Assembly (NCBI GenBank): GCA_017467605.1
Contig: JAFUSQ010000022.1
Coordinates: forward strand, 1-41,977
From: a bacterium
GTDB lineage: Bacteria > Cyanobacteriota > Vampirovibrionia > Gastranaerophilales > Gastranaerophilaceae
DNA: 41,977 bases
Direction of reading: 5' to 3'
Shown here: piece after piece, positions 25,501 through 32,483 of the stretch
Numbering within the stretch: position 1 is the stretch's first letter
Layout of the letters: each line of letters opens with the position of its first letter
Program-made: the position numbers and the translations under genes
The notes under the pieces: model-generated
The model's database searches: none
The model's input: the letters and a program-made list of their open reading frames with translations, nothing else
What the model was told of the DNA's origin: nothing

Positions 25501-25552
25501 CTGTCATTCAGAGGGTCAAATCTTCCGAGATTTTACGTTGTGCTCTGAATGA
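25501..25552 (+). repeat. Palindromic C-type element after the sensor operon
   Basis: TGTCATTCAGAG (25501-25512) pairs with CTCTGAATGACA (25541-25552). The loop is AT-rich. It lies 22 nt after the last operon stop and could slow or end transcription, but lacks a T tract. Confidence 0.7.
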
Positions 25553-25579
25553 CACGGTATTTTAGATTTTAGCAACCTA

Positions 25580-25608
25580 TTCACTTTAAATAAAATTTAA
25601 GCTATTAT
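25580..25608 (+). promoter_or_regulatory. aroK promoter, leaderless type
   Basis: TTCACT (25580-25585), 17-bp spacer, TATTAT (25603-25608), then exactly 6 nt to ATG 25615. No Shine-Dalgarno sequence fits in between. The -35 match is 4 of 6. Confidence 0.5.
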
Positions 25609-25614
25609 AAGTAT

Positions 25615-26124
25615 ATGAAAACTGTTTGTTTAGCAGGAATGATGGGGGCAGGAAAAACTTCTGTCTCAAAAATTCTTTCTGATAAATTGAATATGGAAAT
25701 TTTGGATATAGATTTTATTATTGAGCAGAAAGAAGGCATGAAGATTTCTGAAATTTTTGCTCAAAAGGGTGAAAATTATTTTAGATATGTTGAGCAAAAT
25801 ACTATAGTTTCTGTTTTGAAAAATGAAAATCAGGTGATTTCTCTTGGCGGCGGAGCTTTCGAAAATGAAAAAACAAGAAAATTTTTGCTTGAAAATTCAA
25901 CGGTTATTTATCTTGAAACTTCTGCTGAGGTAATTTTTGAACGAATAAAGAATGATGTTTCACGACCGCTGCTTTGTGATAATATGTCTGTGGAGAAAAT
26001 TAAAGAAATACTTGGCAAGAGAGTTAATAATTATAAATTTGCACAAATTACGATTAATACTGATGGCAAATCTCAAATTGAAATAGCAGATGAAATTATT
26101 GGAGTTTTGAATTATGGAAGTTAA
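25615..26124 (+). CDS. aroK: Shikimate kinase
   Basis: A 169-aa kinase that phosphorylates shikimate in aromatic amino-acid synthesis. The P-loop is GMMGAGKTSVSK (8-19), the shikimate-binding Asp is in ILDIDFIIEQ, Arg in YFRYVEQ, the GGG turn in VISLGGGAFEN, and the lid carries DVSRPLL. Length is normal. ATG 25615 is 6 nt after a TATTAT box, so it is probably leaderless. The 3' end overlaps aroB by 11 nt in another frame, so the two are translated together. Confidence 0.96.
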   Translation: MKTVCLAGMMGAGKTSVSKILSDKLNMEILDIDFIIEQKEGMKISEIFAQKGENYFRYVEQNTIVSVLKNENQVISLGGGAFENEKTRKFLLENSTVIYLETSAEVIFERIKNDVSRPLLCDNMSVEKIKEILGKRVNNYKFAQITINTDGKSQIEIADEIIGVLNYGS

Positions 26125-27178
26125 TATTAAAGGTCAAGAAATATCTTATCCTATTTATATTTCAAATACAGGGCTTGAAAATTTAAAAAATTTAATTTTG
26201 GACGAGATAAATCATAAAAATTATGTCGTAGTTTTTAGTAAAAAAGTTTATAATTTATATGCAAAAATTTTGGATTTTCCAAAGGATAAAACCCTGATAT
26301 TGCCTGATGGAGAAAAGGAAAAAAATTTTAAAAATTATCAAAAAATTTTAGATTTTTTATTGTCAAAAAAATTAAAAAGAGAAGATTATGTAATAGCCGT
26401 TGGCGGTGGTGTTATAGGGGATATTACGGGTTTTAGCGCATCAAGTTATATGCGCGGCATAAATTTTATTCAAGTTCCTACAACTCTGCTTGCTTCAACT
26501 GATAGTTCCGTTGGTGGGAAAACTGCTATTAATACTAAATTCGGTAAAAATTTAATAGGTGCTTTTTATCAGCCAAAAGCAGTTTTTATAAATATAAATT
26601 TTCTCAAAACTCTTGATAATAAACAGTTTAAAAGCGGATTGGGCGAAGTTATTAAATACGGGTTTATTGAAAAAAGCTGTAATCCTGATAATGAACCGTA
26701 TTTGATTAATTTTCTGAATGAATATTATGACAAAATATTGGCAAGAGATATATTTGTTTTAAAGAACTTAATTCAAATATGTGTTGAATTGAAAAAAACG
26801 GTTGTTGAAAAAGATGAAAAAGAAAGTAATTTGAGAAAAATTTTGAATTACGGACATACATACGGGCATGTTGTGGAGGCTTTAACAAATTACAAAAAAT
26901 ATACTCATGGCCAGTGTGTTGTAGAAGGTATAAAATTTGCACTTAAATTAGCTTATAATTTGAATGTAATTGATAAAGAATATAAGTTTTTATGCGAAGA
27001 TTTAATTAAAAAATTTGGTTATGAATCTCTTAAAACTTTTGATAAAAATAAAATTATAGATATTATGATATCGGACAAAAAGGCCACTGATGAATATATA
27101 AAATTTATTCTTCCTACTAATTATGCGACGGTTGGACAGTTTGATTATACCCCTGATGAATTGAAAGAAATGTTATGA
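26114..27178 (+). CDS. aroB: 3-dehydroquinate synthase
   Basis: A 354-aa NAD- and metal-dependent cyclase that makes 3-dehydroquinate from DAHP, the second step of the shikimate pathway. VIAVGGGVIGDITGFSASSY, then IQVPTTLLASTDSSVGGKTA and KNLIGAFYQPKAVF, are the nucleotide- and substrate-binding segments; GEVIKYGFIE and ILNYGHTYGHVVEAL provide metal ligands. Length is normal. ATG 26114 overlaps the end of aroK, with GGAG 10 nt upstream inside that gene. aroK and aroB form a two-gene shikimate operon; other aro genes are not in the window. Confidence 0.97.
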   Translation: MEVNIKGQEISYPIYISNTGLENLKNLILDEINHKNYVVVFSKKVYNLYAKILDFPKDKTLILPDGEKEKNFKNYQKILDFLLSKKLKREDYVIAVGGGVIGDITGFSASSYMRGINFIQVPTTLLASTDSSVGGKTAINTKFGKNLIGAFYQPKAVFININFLKTLDNKQFKSGLGEVIKYGFIEKSCNPDNEPYLINFLNEYYDKILARDIFVLKNLIQICVELKKTVVEKDEKESNLRKILNYGHTYGHVVEALTNYKKYTHGQCVVEGIKFALKLAYNLNVIDKEYKFLCEDLIKKFGYESLKTFDKNKIIDIMISDKKATDEYIKFILPTNYATVGQFDYTPDELKEML

Positions 27179-27211
27179 ATTTAACATTCTTGCATTAGTA
27201 AATTGTGAGAG

Positions 27212-27237
27212 GTATATTTTTAGTATCAAAAATATAC
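27212..27237 (+). promoter_or_regulatory. Perfect dyad upstream of the HxlR gene
   Basis: GTATATTTTT (27212-27221) and AAAAATATAC (27228-27237) are separated by 6 nt and end just before the GAGGAA ribosome-binding site of 27247. HxlR-type regulators bind such dyads; autoregulation is inferred. Confidence 0.55.
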
Positions 27238-27246
27238 TGAGGAAAT

Positions 27247-27591
27247 ATGAATTCAAAAGACTTACCAAAATGTCCGATAGAAACTACTATAAAAATGCTT
27301 GGCTGCAAATGGAAAGTTCTAATTACAAGAGATTTACTGACCGGAACTAAACGATTTTGTGAATTAAAAAAATCTGTTAAAGGAATTACACAAAAAGTTT
27401 TGACATCAAAACTTCGCGAAATGGAAGATTTGGGTTTGTTAGAACGTAAAATATACTCTCAAACACCGCCAAAGGTTGAATATACCCTGACTGATATCGG
27501 TTATAGTTTGGCTCCGGTAATTGATGCAATGAAGATTTGGGGTAAAGATTTCAAAAAATATACTAAACTTGTTGAAAAAATGAATTCGTAA
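27247..27591 (+). CDS. HxlR-family transcriptional regulator
   Basis: A 114-aa winged-helix regulator. CPIETTIKMLGCKWKVLITR is the standard HxlR start with its Cys and GCKW motif; FCELKKSVKGITQKVLTSKL is the recognition helix and RKIYSQTPPKVEYTLTDIG the wing. Members often respond to redox-active or electrophilic compounds through the N-terminal Cys. GAGGAA lies 6 nt before ATG 27247. A perfect dyad lies just upstream. No target gene is obviously linked: aroB precedes it on the same strand and an XRE gene faces it from the other side. Confidence 0.92.
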   Translation: MNSKDLPKCPIETTIKMLGCKWKVLITRDLLTGTKRFCELKKSVKGITQKVLTSKLREMEDLGLLERKIYSQTPPKVEYTLTDIGYSLAPVIDAMKIWGKDFKKYTKLVEKMNS

Positions 27592-27603
27592 ATAAATTTT
27601 TAG

Positions 27604-27822
27604 TTATTCTGATGTAAAAGTTGAAAAGAATTCTGCAATTGAAATATTAAAACCTTTGCAAATAGCTTCAATTGTTGAAATTCTTATATCTCTTTGTGCT
27701 TTTTCGGCATATGTTACACAACTTTTGGATAAATCGGAGTACCACGCAAGTTTTTCTGCTGTGAGGTGTTTTTGTGCTCTGAGTTCTTTTATTCGTGCAG
27801 AAATTTTTTCATTTATGTTCAT
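27604..27822 (-). CDS. Short XRE-family regulator (pair 3)
   Basis: A 72-aa protein that is just a helix-turn-helix domain: INEKISARIKELRAQKHLTA, LSKSCVTYAEKAQRDIRIST and FNISIAEFFSTF. It lacks the 40-residue tail of the other regulators paired with prepilins, so pair 3 may bind as a smaller dimer or have arisen separately. ATG 27822 has AAGG about 10 nt upstream. It diverges from the prepilin at 27921 with 98 bp between starts, the tightest gap of the five pairs, and is convergent with the HxlR gene. Confidence 0.82.
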   Translation of the reverse strand: MNINEKISARIKELRAQKHLTAEKLAWYSDLSKSCVTYAEKAQRDIRISTIEAICKGFNISIAEFFSTFTSE

Positions 27823-27920
27823 TATCGTAATACCTTTAAGTTAATACCTTGACATTAGTATCAACATGAAATATCATAGTTAACAAAGTTAGTATTAATA
27901 TTGTGAACTTAGGAGAAAAA
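27823..27920. promoter_or_regulatory. Divergent control region, prepilin/XRE pair 3
   Basis: Plus strand: TTGACA (27849-27854), 17-bp spacer, TATCAT (27872-27877), a strong prepilin promoter. TTAATAC (27841-27847) and GTATCAA (27858-27864) form a near-perfect dyad around the -35, with a third half-site, GTATTAA, at 27892-27898. TAATACCTT is directly repeated at 27828-27836 and 27842-27850. Repression by the adjacent XRE protein would block the -35. Confidence 0.6.
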
Positions 27921-28871
27921 ATGAATTTATTTAAATGTAAAATAAGTAATAGGACCGCTGAGACCAATAGGGGTAAATATAATGGCGATGAGTTAAATTA
28001 CAAAACAAATTCCCTGCTGAATGACGAGTCACGTCATTGCGAGGAGGACGTAAGTCCGATGAAGCAATCCAGTCATTTCTGTCATTCTGAAATTGTTTCA
28101 GAATCTATTAAAAAGCGGACCCTGAATCAAGTTCAGGGTGACAGGGGTAAATGTAGTTCCCTCTCCCCTACCCCCTCTCCTGCAGGGCGAAGGGAAAAGA
28201 AGGCTGCGTTCACCCTTGCCGAAACTCTTATAACAATCGGCATAATCGGAGTTGTCGCGGCAATGACTATTCCAAACTTAATCCAAGAAAACCAAAAACG
28301 CGCAACTGTCACAAAATTACAGAAAGGAATTTCTGTAATAAATCAGGCTTATAAATTATCATTTGATGAGCAAGGAGAACCTGAGAGTGCATTTGATATA
28401 GGTGCTGAAGCATATTTCAAACAATACTGGCAGCCGTATATAAAGATGCTTCAATATTGTGACACATACAAAAATTGCGGATATAGAGAATCAATGCCTT
28501 TTACTTGTTCAAATGATAGTAAAACTACTTTGAGTGCAATTTGGACAACTACCAGAACAACATTTTATACGCATGATGGTTTGCTATATATTATTATGAA
28601 TGCAACCGGTAATAGTGGAGATGTAGCGGATAATAGAATTCTTTTAGATATAAATGGTGGTGAGGGGCCTAATAAATATGGCAGAGATTTATTTACTCTG
28701 GAACGAATAGAAGATGGGGGAGGAGTTCGCCCGTATGGATATAATCTATCAGATGAAGTAATAAATAGAAATTGTTCTAAATTAGGCAAAAACGAACATT
28801 GTGCCGGTGAATTTTGTGCCGAGAAAATCCGCCGCGCAGGTTGGAAAATTGAAAAAGATTATCCTTGGTAA
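27921..28871 (+). CDS. Prepilin-like protein with long repeat-built leader (pair 3)
   Basis: A 316-aa prepilin-like protein. About 96 residues precede the site EKKAA|FTLAETLITIG. The leader is a mosaic: a short unique start, GKYNGDELNYK (also in the 41635 leader), an A element read as RHCEEDVSPMKQS (28033-28072), then a paired B element read as CHSEIVSESIKKRTLNQVQG (28079-28141). The body has GPNKYGRDLF in the usual signature (near residue 245) and a Cys-rich end. ATG 27921 is chosen over GTG 27903 because AGGAG lies 7 nt before it. Cleavage at KKAA|F would remove the repeats. It is divergent from the 72-aa XRE gene. Confidence 0.86.
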   Translation: MNLFKCKISNRTAETNRGKYNGDELNYKTNSLLNDESRHCEEDVSPMKQSSHFCHSEIVSESIKKRTLNQVQGDRGKCSSLSPTPSPAGRREKKAAFTLAETLITIGIIGVVAAMTIPNLIQENQKRATVTKLQKGISVINQAYKLSFDEQGEPESAFDIGAEAYFKQYWQPYIKMLQYCDTYKNCGYRESMPFTCSNDSKTTLSAIWTTTRTTFYTHDGLLYIIMNATGNSGDVADNRILLDINGGEGPNKYGRDLFTLERIEDGGGVRPYGYNLSDEVINRNCSKLGKNEHCAGEFCAEKIRRAGWKIEKDYPW

Positions 28872-28874
28872 ACT

Positions 28875-29045
28875 TTATTCGTTTTTGTTAAGTTCACCGA
28901 TATAGTCTAAATATTTGCTTTGCGGAACACCTTCAAAGCAATCGGAAAGCATCTTTTCTATATTTGAAAGTTTACAGATCCCGCTTATTTTTTTAATTTT
29001 ATCTATAAAATCAAAATTTATTCCCTGTCTTAGTACAATATCCAT
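28875..29045 (-). CDS. Small hypothetical protein, 56 aa
   Basis: A 56-aa soluble, probably helical protein starting MDIVLRQGINFDFIDKIKKI and ending YIGELNKNE, with two Cys (GICKLSNIEK, SDCFEGV). I choose ATG 29045 because GGAG lies 9 nt before it; an ATG 18 nt further upstream would include that site in the coding sequence. It is convergent with the 27921 prepilin (3 bp between stops) and diverges from the secreted-protein gene at 29233. No family is recognised. Confidence 0.62.
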   Translation of the reverse strand: MDIVLRQGINFDFIDKIKKISGICKLSNIEKMLSDCFEGVPQSKYLDYIGELNKNE

Positions 29046-29220
29046 ATTATTTATCTCCGCCAAGTGTTATCTATATATTTAATAAACCCAGTTTGAGAGT
29101 AAAAATTACACTTTTTTAAGTTTTGTTAATATAAAGAGATATAGTTTAAGTGTTTTAGCCTAACGTCTACTTGTCAAAATCTCCATTATTTATACTATTA
29201 AATTTTTTTTAAATTTAAAG

Positions 29221-29226
29221 TATACT
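29221..29226 (+). promoter_or_regulatory. -10 box 6 nt before a start codon
   Basis: TATACT is followed by 6 nt and ATG 29233, with no ribosome-binding site; the -35 match (TTAAAT, 29198-29203) is poor. Confidence 0.45.
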
Positions 29227-29232
29227 CGTTTT

Positions 29233-30129
29233 ATGAAGAAAATTATAACAACATTCTTGCTGGCATCATTGATAATTCCCGCAACTGTAATAAAATCAGA
29301 AGCCTCATTGATTTCTGACAGAGCATACAGAGCTGAACAGAGACGTGAAAGCAAAGAAAATATTAAACAAATTAAGGCATTGTTTAAAGTTCATGATACT
29401 TACGCAAACAATCATGAGATAGAAAATTTGCAGGCATTGTATGCTGATAATTATATGAATAACGACGGCTTTGACAAAAAAGCTTATGTACAGAGTATAA
29501 AAGATACCTGGAAAGCGTGTAAGGATATAACTTATACAACAAAAATTTTGTCAATAAACGTTAATGGTGATAATGCAAGTATCAATGTTGAAGAAACTGC
29601 ATCAGGAACGGTATTTGAAAATTTAGATATGGGTCCGATTGCAGGAGAAATTCATTCAAAATCGTTAGGAATTTATCACTTGGTTAAGATTAATGGCAGT
29701 TGGTATATCTCAGGAGAAACATCTTTAACAGATGAATCCTCTTTATTATATGGTGATGCAAGATTTATGAATATTGAACTTCAAACTCCTGCTCAGGTTG
29801 CATCAGGTGAAACTTATACTGCCAGTTTGAAGGTTGATGCTGATAAAGATACTTTTATTGTAGGTTCAATTGAGCATGATCCTGTAACATATCCTGCAAA
29901 TACTCCAAAAAATAATTTAAGAGCTTTGAATAATCAATCTCAAACTCTTGAACGATTTATAAAAGCTAATACTGATAATATAAATGAATATGCTGTTGCC
30001 TCAATTGCTATTTCAAAAATAAGCGGAGGTAACAGTGAACATGTAAAAATTTATATGGCAGGACTTGCTTGTGTAATGCGCAGGGTTAACGTCATACCGA
30101 AAAATAATTTTATTAACATAAAGGATTAG
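29233..30129 (+). CDS. Secreted protein with NTF2/SnoaL-like domain
   Basis: A 298-aa exported protein. Residues 1-25 are a signal peptide (MKKIITTFLLASLIIPATVI, then KSEA|S). Residues 45-160 look like an NTF2/SnoaL-type alpha+beta domain: IKALFKVHDTYANNHEIENL, YADNYMNNDGFDKKAYVQSI, and a last strand, GIYHLVKINGSWYISGE. The C-terminal half is beta-rich and unassigned, ending in AGLACVMRRVNVIPKN. It may be the first gene of a run with lspA and the pseudouridine synthase, 2 bp before lspA. A -10 box 6 nt before ATG points to a leaderless message. No enzyme activity is implied by the fold. Confidence 0.78.
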   Translation: MKKIITTFLLASLIIPATVIKSEASLISDRAYRAEQRRESKENIKQIKALFKVHDTYANNHEIENLQALYADNYMNNDGFDKKAYVQSIKDTWKACKDITYTTKILSINVNGDNASINVEETASGTVFENLDMGPIAGEIHSKSLGIYHLVKINGSWYISGETSLTDESSLLYGDARFMNIELQTPAQVASGETYTASLKVDADKDTFIVGSIEHDPVTYPANTPKNNLRALNNQSQTLERFIKANTDNINEYAVASIAISKISGGNSEHVKIYMAGLACVMRRVNVIPKNNFINIKD

Positions 30130-30131
30130 TA

Positions 30132-30596
30132 ATGAATTCATCAGTTGGAAAATATTTCTTTTTAGTTTTATGTTTTATATTTTGGATATTTTTGGCTCTG
30201 TTTTCGTCAAAATTAATTGTAGATAATTTGACATCAGGTCATCATTATTCAAATATTGTGTTTAATCTTCATTATTTGAAAAATTCCGGTGCTGCTTTCA
30301 GTCTTTTGCAAAATGCTCGAGAATTTTTGATTATTGTTTCAATTGTTGCAACAACTTTGTTATTTATGTTTGTTCATTATCATATTAGAAGTATTCATTA
30401 TATATCTGTTTCATTTATTGCACTTTTGAGTGCCGGAATTATGAGTAATTGTCACGAAAGAATAGTTTTAGGATATGTTAGAGATTATATTCAATTAAAT
30501 TTTATGAATTTCCCAATATTTAATATTGCGGATATATTTATTACAATCGGGGTGATTGCGCTCGTTGTTATTTTATTTTTCTATAAAGGAAAATAA
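30132..30596 (+). CDS. lspA: Lipoprotein signal peptidase (signal peptidase II)
   Basis: A 154-aa inner-membrane aspartyl protease that removes signal peptides from prolipoproteins. Four hydrophobic helices are visible. LKNSGAAFSLLQ is the NxGAAF motif; the catalytic Asp pair lies in GYVRDYIQL and FNIADIFITIG. The usual NLIDR and VVDF are here NCHER and VRDY, so non-catalytic parts of the active-site motif have changed, while both Asp are kept. AAGGA lies 6 nt before ATG 30132. It is followed within 3 bp by the pseudouridine synthase gene, the common lspA-rluD order. Confidence 0.9.
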   Translation: MNSSVGKYFFLVLCFIFWIFLALFSSKLIVDNLTSGHHYSNIVFNLHYLKNSGAAFSLLQNAREFLIIVSIVATTLLFMFVHYHIRSIHYISVSFIALLSAGIMSNCHERIVLGYVRDYIQLNFMNFPIFNIADIFITIGVIALVVILFFYKGK

Positions 30597-30599
30597 ATT

Positions 30600-31517
30600 A
30601 TGTTGATAATAATTGATGAAAATACAGATGAAATAAGACTTGATATATATTTGTCCCAACTTTACGTAGATATATCGCGTTCTAAAATTCAAGCCTCTAT
30701 AAAATCAGGTAAGGTTTTGGTTAATGGTGAAATTAAAAAGCCTTCATACATTTTAAAATTTGGGGATAGAATAGAATTTGAAAATTTAGCTCCTGTTGAA
30801 ATACTAAAAGTTGAACCCGAGAATTTACCTTTAGAAATTGTTTGGGAAGATGAAAATATGGCGGTTGTAAATAAACCCTCAGGCATGCTGACTCACCCGA
30901 CAACGCTTGAAAACTCAAATACATTAGTTAATGCTCTTTTGTATAAATATGGGGAAAATCTGTCGGATATAAACGGAGAATTCAGGCGAGGAATTATCCA
31001 CAGGCTTGATAGAAATACTTCCGGTTTACTTATGATTGCTAAAAATAACCAAACTCACGAATATCTTGCACAAATGATTAAAAATCATGACTTAACCAAG
31101 AAATATCGTGCGGTTTTAAAAGGTGATTACCAAAAAGATGAAGATATAATTGAAGAAGCAATTGGCCGTCATAAAACTCAACCGCATAAGATGACAGTCA
31201 CACCTGACGGAAAACCAAGCAAAACAATTTTGAAAGTTCTTGAACGTTTTGGAGAAGCAACTTATGTCGAATTAACCCTTGTAACAGGCAGAACTCACCA
31301 AATAAGAGTTCATACAAGTTATAAAAAACACCCTGTATATAACGATACATTATATGGTGCAGGCATGGGTAAAATTAAAACTGATGAACAAGTATTACAA
31401 TCTTATTACTTAAAATTTGCAAAACCTGATTCATCACAGATAATTGAATTAGAAATCGAACCCGATGAAAAATTATCAAAAGTTTTGAAATTTTTTAGAA
31501 ACAGGAGAATAAATTAA
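30600..31517 (+). CDS. rluD: RluA-family rRNA pseudouridine synthase
   Basis: A 305-aa pseudouridine synthase. The N-terminal S4-type RNA-binding part (RLDIYLSQLYVDISRSKIQA, then GKVLVNGEIKKPSYILK) is followed by the catalytic domain: IIHRLDRNTSGLLMIAK holds the catalytic Asp, and LVTGRTHQIRVH is the second conserved block. RluD, acting on 23S rRNA helix 69, is the likeliest identity from domain order and the lspA context, but RluA or RluC activity cannot be excluded. GGAAA 6 nt before ATG 30600 lies in the end of lspA. The C-terminal codons overlap the first copy of an 18-bp repeat (31493-31510). Confidence 0.88.
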   Translation: MLIIIDENTDEIRLDIYLSQLYVDISRSKIQASIKSGKVLVNGEIKKPSYILKFGDRIEFENLAPVEILKVEPENLPLEIVWEDENMAVVNKPSGMLTHPTTLENSNTLVNALLYKYGENLSDINGEFRRGIIHRLDRNTSGLLMIAKNNQTHEYLAQMIKNHDLTKKYRAVLKGDYQKDEDIIEEAIGRHKTQPHKMTVTPDGKPSKTILKVLERFGEATYVELTLVTGRTHQIRVHTSYKKHPVYNDTLYGAGMGKIKTDEQVLQSYYLKFAKPDSSQIIELEIEPDEKLSKVLKFFRNRRIN

Positions 31518-31578
31518 TGATGTCATTCTGAGGGAACTCAGTGACCGAAGAATCTCATAATTTTAGAAGCAGGAGAAT
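31493..31578 (+). repeat. 18-bp direct repeats around a palindromic element
   Basis: TTTTAGAAACAGGAGAAT (31493-31510) and TTTTAGAAGCAGGAGAAT (31561-31578) differ at one base and flank a GTCATTCTGAGGGAACTCAG element (31521-31560). The right copy supplies the ribosome-binding site for the next gene; the left copy lies in the end of the previous one. Confidence 0.75.
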
Positions 31579-31582
31579 TTAG

Positions 31583-32044
31583 ATGAGACGAGTTTTCTTA
31601 ATACTAAGTGTAATAATTTTACTTTCGGTAATATATTTTGCAATAATCAATTTTAACAATTACGCGAATATAAATTATCTTTTCAGTCCGTTGCTTGATG
31701 CTCAAACAAAAGCAGGCTGGACAGAACAAGGGGCATATTTTGCAAAAGCAATAAGAGTTTCAACATATACTATTTTAGTATTGTTATCAGGAATTTTTGC
31801 AGGTGCGGGAACAGTTTATATGTTTTTATCTGCTCAAAACGAACGAGTAAAAGCTTACCGTAGAGAGCTTGAAAAAACTTCAATTTCCGGAATGAATAGT
31901 GCTTCAAAAGTTGAGGTTTTGGAAGCGAAAATAAAAACATTAGAAAAAGCTTTTAATACAGTAATAGACGAACGTACTCAGCTTGAAGTTCAAATAAAAT
32001 CTTTAAATGCTGAAATTGATAATATTAATAAAAATAACGGTTAA
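31583..32044 (+). CDS. LapA-like membrane protein with coiled coil
   Basis: A 153-aa inner-membrane protein with two transmembrane helices (MRRVFLILSVIILLSVIYFA and TYTILVLLSGIFAGAGTVYM) and a C-terminal cytoplasmic coiled coil (VEVLEAKIKTLEKAFNTVID). The layout resembles LapA/DUF1049 proteins, which support envelope biogenesis, but no signature residue decides it. AGGAG lies 7 nt before ATG 31583, in the duplicated 18-bp repeat. The last 4 nt overlap the stop of the convergent XRE gene. Confidence 0.6.
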   Translation: MRRVFLILSVIILLSVIYFAIINFNNYANINYLFSPLLDAQTKAGWTEQGAYFAKAIRVSTYTILVLLSGIFAGAGTVYMFLSAQNERVKAYRRELEKTSISGMNSASKVEVLEAKIKTLEKAFNTVIDERTQLEVQIKSLNAEIDNINKNNG

Positions 32045-32352
32045 ACCTTTAAAGCTCTTGCAATGCGTAAAAGTTTTTCTTTGTCACTTTGTTCAAGAGT
32101 TTCAAATATATTTATCAAATTTTCTTTTAAATTAGTGTCTTTGTGCTCATAACAAAAGAAATCTTCCAATTCTATGCCAAGATTACTTGCAATTTTTTCC
32201 AGATTAGAAAGTAATGGGAAATTTTTTCCTGATTCAATTTTGCTGATTGATTGCGGTTCAATTCCTGCAATTTCAGCCATTTTATCTTGTGTATAACCGA
32301 ATTTTTTTCTTATTTCTTTAAACCTTTTACCAAAAATTTCTTTTTTATTCAT
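32041..32352 (-). CDS. XRE-family transcriptional regulator (pair 4)
   Basis: A 103-aa regulator: FGKRFKEIRKKFGYTQDKMA, IEPQSISKIESGKNFPLLSN and LGIELEDFFCYEH form the helix-turn-helix domain, followed by a helical tail (NLINIFETLEQSDKEKLLRI). ATG 32352 is preferred to the ATG 15 nt upstream because AGGTG lies 7 nt before it. It diverges from the prepilin at 32484 across 131 bp. The tail is like those of the 2881, 7146 and 41491 regulators. Confidence 0.88.
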   Translation of the reverse strand: MNKKEIFGKRFKEIRKKFGYTQDKMAEIAGIEPQSISKIESGKNFPLLSNLEKIASNLGIELEDFFCYEHKDTNLKENLINIFETLEQSDKEKLLRIARALKV

Positions 32353-32483
32353 ATTGCACCTAAACAAAATGTATCAATTACTGATATAGAATAAAATATA
32401 TTTGTAGGTTATTATATTGAAATTTTGAACGTTGTAATGTATAATATTATTGTTGAAGTATATAAAAGAGGAATTTTGAACTT
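32353..32483. promoter_or_regulatory. Divergent control region, prepilin/XRE pair 4
   Basis: Plus strand: TTGAAA (32417-32422), 17-bp spacer, TATAAT (32440-32445), a near-consensus prepilin promoter. The only dyad is short, TATCA (32372-32376) and TGATA (32382-32386), on the regulator's side. TTTTGAAC occurs at 32423-32430 and again near 32473-32480. No dyad as clear as in pairs 2, 3 or 5 is visible. Confidence 0.5.

Noticed and set aside
27604-27921. XRE/prepilin pairs as toxin-antitoxin systems
   Set aside because: The partner genes are prepilins with export signals, not toxin-sized cytoplasmic proteins, and the genes are divergent rather than co-transcribed.
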